Source of the DNA: Dictyobacter vulcani
GTDB taxonomy: Bacteria > Chloroflexota > Ktedonobacteria > Ktedonobacterales > Ktedonobacteraceae
DNA length: 64,000 nt
NCBI RefSeq assembly: GCF_008974265.1
Contig: NZ_BKZW01000001.1
Span: forward strand, 2,728,001 to 2,792,000
Reading direction: 5' to 3'
The notes under the pieces are model-generated. The model was given only the letters and a program-made list of their open reading frames with translations. It ran no database searches and was not told the DNA's origin. Made by a program: the position numbers and the translations under genes. Shown one piece after another: positions 62,830 to 64,000 of the stretch. How positions within the stretch are numbered: the stretch's first letter is position 1; the number at the start of each line of letters is the position of its first letter.

Positions 62830-64000
62830 TTAATCTTCACCCCAGCGTGAGGGTTGATAGGGGTGCTTTTGTGTGGGTGCGGATGTATTGACCAGATGGG
62901 TTTTCAGGCGTTGCAGCAGGTGTGGAACCCATTGCTTTAGATAGTTCAGGCGTTCGCTGGCCGTTTCTTTCGCGCCATAGCGTTCCTGATTATAGGCCTG
63001 TGTGAGTTCGGCTAGAATAGCTGGATCTGATGGTTGTCCACTGGCCTCAGCTGGTAACTTCGCCTGCGCCAGTGCCAGGAGCCGTTTCTGGTATTCAAGT
63101 GGGGTTTCCTGTTTTCTATGCTCAAACGCACTACCTTGCTCGGCCATCGCCTGCAGAAAAGCGCGGTAGCGGACCCGTACCGAAGCGGTAGCCAAAGCCT
63201 CAGACTCAGTAGTATCTATGCGACGCTGACGGCGTTCCAGACGCCGCTCCTGGCGAATCTGTTGGACATCCAGTCCCTCGCGTATCTCATCCTCATCCGC
63301 CAGTGTCTTCTCCACAGCAGCGACACGCCGTTTGCGCATAAAGAAGATGAGCGCCAGCAGTAATGCTACGACGATAGCTATTACCAGCAGATCTAGACTC
63401 AAGGTTATGATAGGTGGGATATGGTGCTGGCGATCGAGTGGGGGGAGCAGTTTACTGCGATCGGGCATATGTGTAGGTATAAGAGGGATAACCGGTTTTC
63501 CGACCAGATGGGTTAGCTGAGTGAGCAGCCAGTTGAGGATGACGGCGATGGCATAGACAACGATATTAATCACGAATAATAATGCGCTTGCCAGGAGTCC
63601 GAACAGCCACCAGAATGGACTGAGCAGCAAGAGCAGTACATCTCCTGGTACAACCTCAAAGGCGATGCTCATCACAATCAGCAGTAACCAGATACTGGTC
63701 AGGGCCTTGACCCATTTGTTGCTGCCCTCGCCAGCATAGCTTTGGCCATGCCGTGCCTGTTCTTTGCGCGCCGCTCCAACGCGTGTAAAAGAGAGTGCGA
63801 TAAAGCCAGACAGGAAAAAGATGGGTAGGTGGTTGAGCACATCATCCAGGACACTATAACCTGCTTCCTGATCCTGGAATAGTGATAATACCAGTACCGC
63901 CATCAAGACGCCCAGTCCTATTTTAAAGGCCAGGATCAGTTGCTCTTCGTTAAAGGCAGATCTGGCCCGATCAACACTGCGCTTCCATCCCCCAACTACC
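62830..64000 (-). CDS. DUF4129-type multispanning membrane protein, partial (runs off right edge)
   Basis: The minus-strand frame is open from the stop at 62830 to base 64000 (390 codons), so the N-terminus lies outside. The visible part has helices near GVLMAVLVLSLF, LPIFFLSGFIALSF and LTSIWLLLIVMSIAFEVV. A strongly hydrophobic pair follows with FWWLFGLLASALLF, then a helix before FFMRKRRVAAV. The last 160 residues are a cytosolic DUF4129-like domain (RVRYRAFLQAMAEQGSAFEH, then ETPLEYQKRLLALAQ). DUF4129 proteins are often found with transglutaminase-like and MoxR genes; those are not in the window. Confidence 0.75.
   Translation of the reverse strand, partial: VVGGWKRSVDRARSAFNEEQLILAFKIGLGVLMAVLVLSLFQDQEAGYSVLDDVLNHLPIFFLSGFIALSFTRVGAARKEQARHGQSYAGEGSNKWVKALTSIWLLLIVMSIAFEVVPGDVLLLLLSPFWWLFGLLASALLFVINIVVYAIAVILNWLLTQLTHLVGKPVIPLIPTHMPDRSKLLPPLDRQHHIPPIITLSLDLLVIAIVVALLLALIFFMRKRRVAAVEKTLADEDEIREGLDVQQIRQERRLERRQRRIDTTESEALATASVRVRYRAFLQAMAEQGSAFEHRKQETPLEYQKRLLALAQAKLPAEASGQPSDPAILAELTQAYNQERYGAKETASERLNYLKQWVPHLLQRLKTHLVNTSAPTQKHPYQPSRWGED

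Overview
The window looks like a chromosomal segment of a Ktedonobacteria-type Chloroflexota. This is an inference from gene content and style: two giant LuxR/MalT-type ATPase regulators, small BldC-like helix-turn-helix proteins, proteins with long acidic or Ser/Thr-rich disordered arms, OmpR-type two-component genes, many dispersed repeats and transposases, and roughly half G+C DNA with divergent intergenic spaces rich in hairpins. No 16S gene is present, so the taxon is not proven.

Layout. 1-829: a DDE transposase running off the left edge. 972-3667: hpt and tilS, divergent from def. 3741-6159: a zinc-ribbon protein, a BldC-like regulator, a probable IS200/IS605 right-end remnant and the first copy of a dispersed GC-rich repeat element. 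6160-8283: a sigma factor, an ABC ATPase without a permease and a second BldC-like protein. 9009-18360: two convergent LuxR ATPases, a Ser/Thr kinase and a two-component pair, both members of which are interrupted at G/C runs. 18448-26794: housekeeping genes on the minus strand (NUDIX, tlyA, ROK kinase, membrane proteins, dtd, acpS, ugd, an MBL hydrolase), interrupted by a roughly 370-bp imperfect palindromic repeat. 27442-34485: a Tat-like anchored acidic protein, tRNA-Lys, repeat copy 2, a PHP phosphoesterase and a long NYN-domain protein. 34578-45346: an M20 peptidase, an FtsB/DivIC-like protein, a SprT-like protein, rho, a PH-like membrane protein, a ModC-like ATPase, HxlR, HIT, and a PhoB-like regulator with pstB. 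45776-50640: repeat copies 3 and 4, the latter split by an IS4-family element, with a stress protein and the CpXC-mog-WD40 operon between them. 50692-55129: a NurA-Rad50/SbcC-like DNA-repair pair. 55434-64000: lgt, an MFS transporter, XdhC, an M4 protease with its emfourin-type inhibitor, an ERF/Rad52-like annealing protein and a DUF4129 membrane protein running off the right edge.

The most interesting signals are these. (1) A dispersed MITE-like family has terminal inverted repeats and a 23-bp unit that has independently expanded into minisatellites in two copies; one copy carries an IS4-family insertion flanked by a 14-bp direct repeat. (2) A Rad50-like ATPase has an unusual CxxxxxxC hook and is paired with nurA rather than sbcD, and two perfect palindromes of about 60 bp lie within 14 kb. 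(3) An ERF/Rad52-like gene has a near-ideal promoter overlapped by a 20-bp inverted repeat that could be a damage-response operator. (4) The rho gene has a hairpin between its Shine-Dalgarno and its GTG start. (5) Four genes appear to lack one base in a G/C run, which is either an assembly weakness or phase variation.
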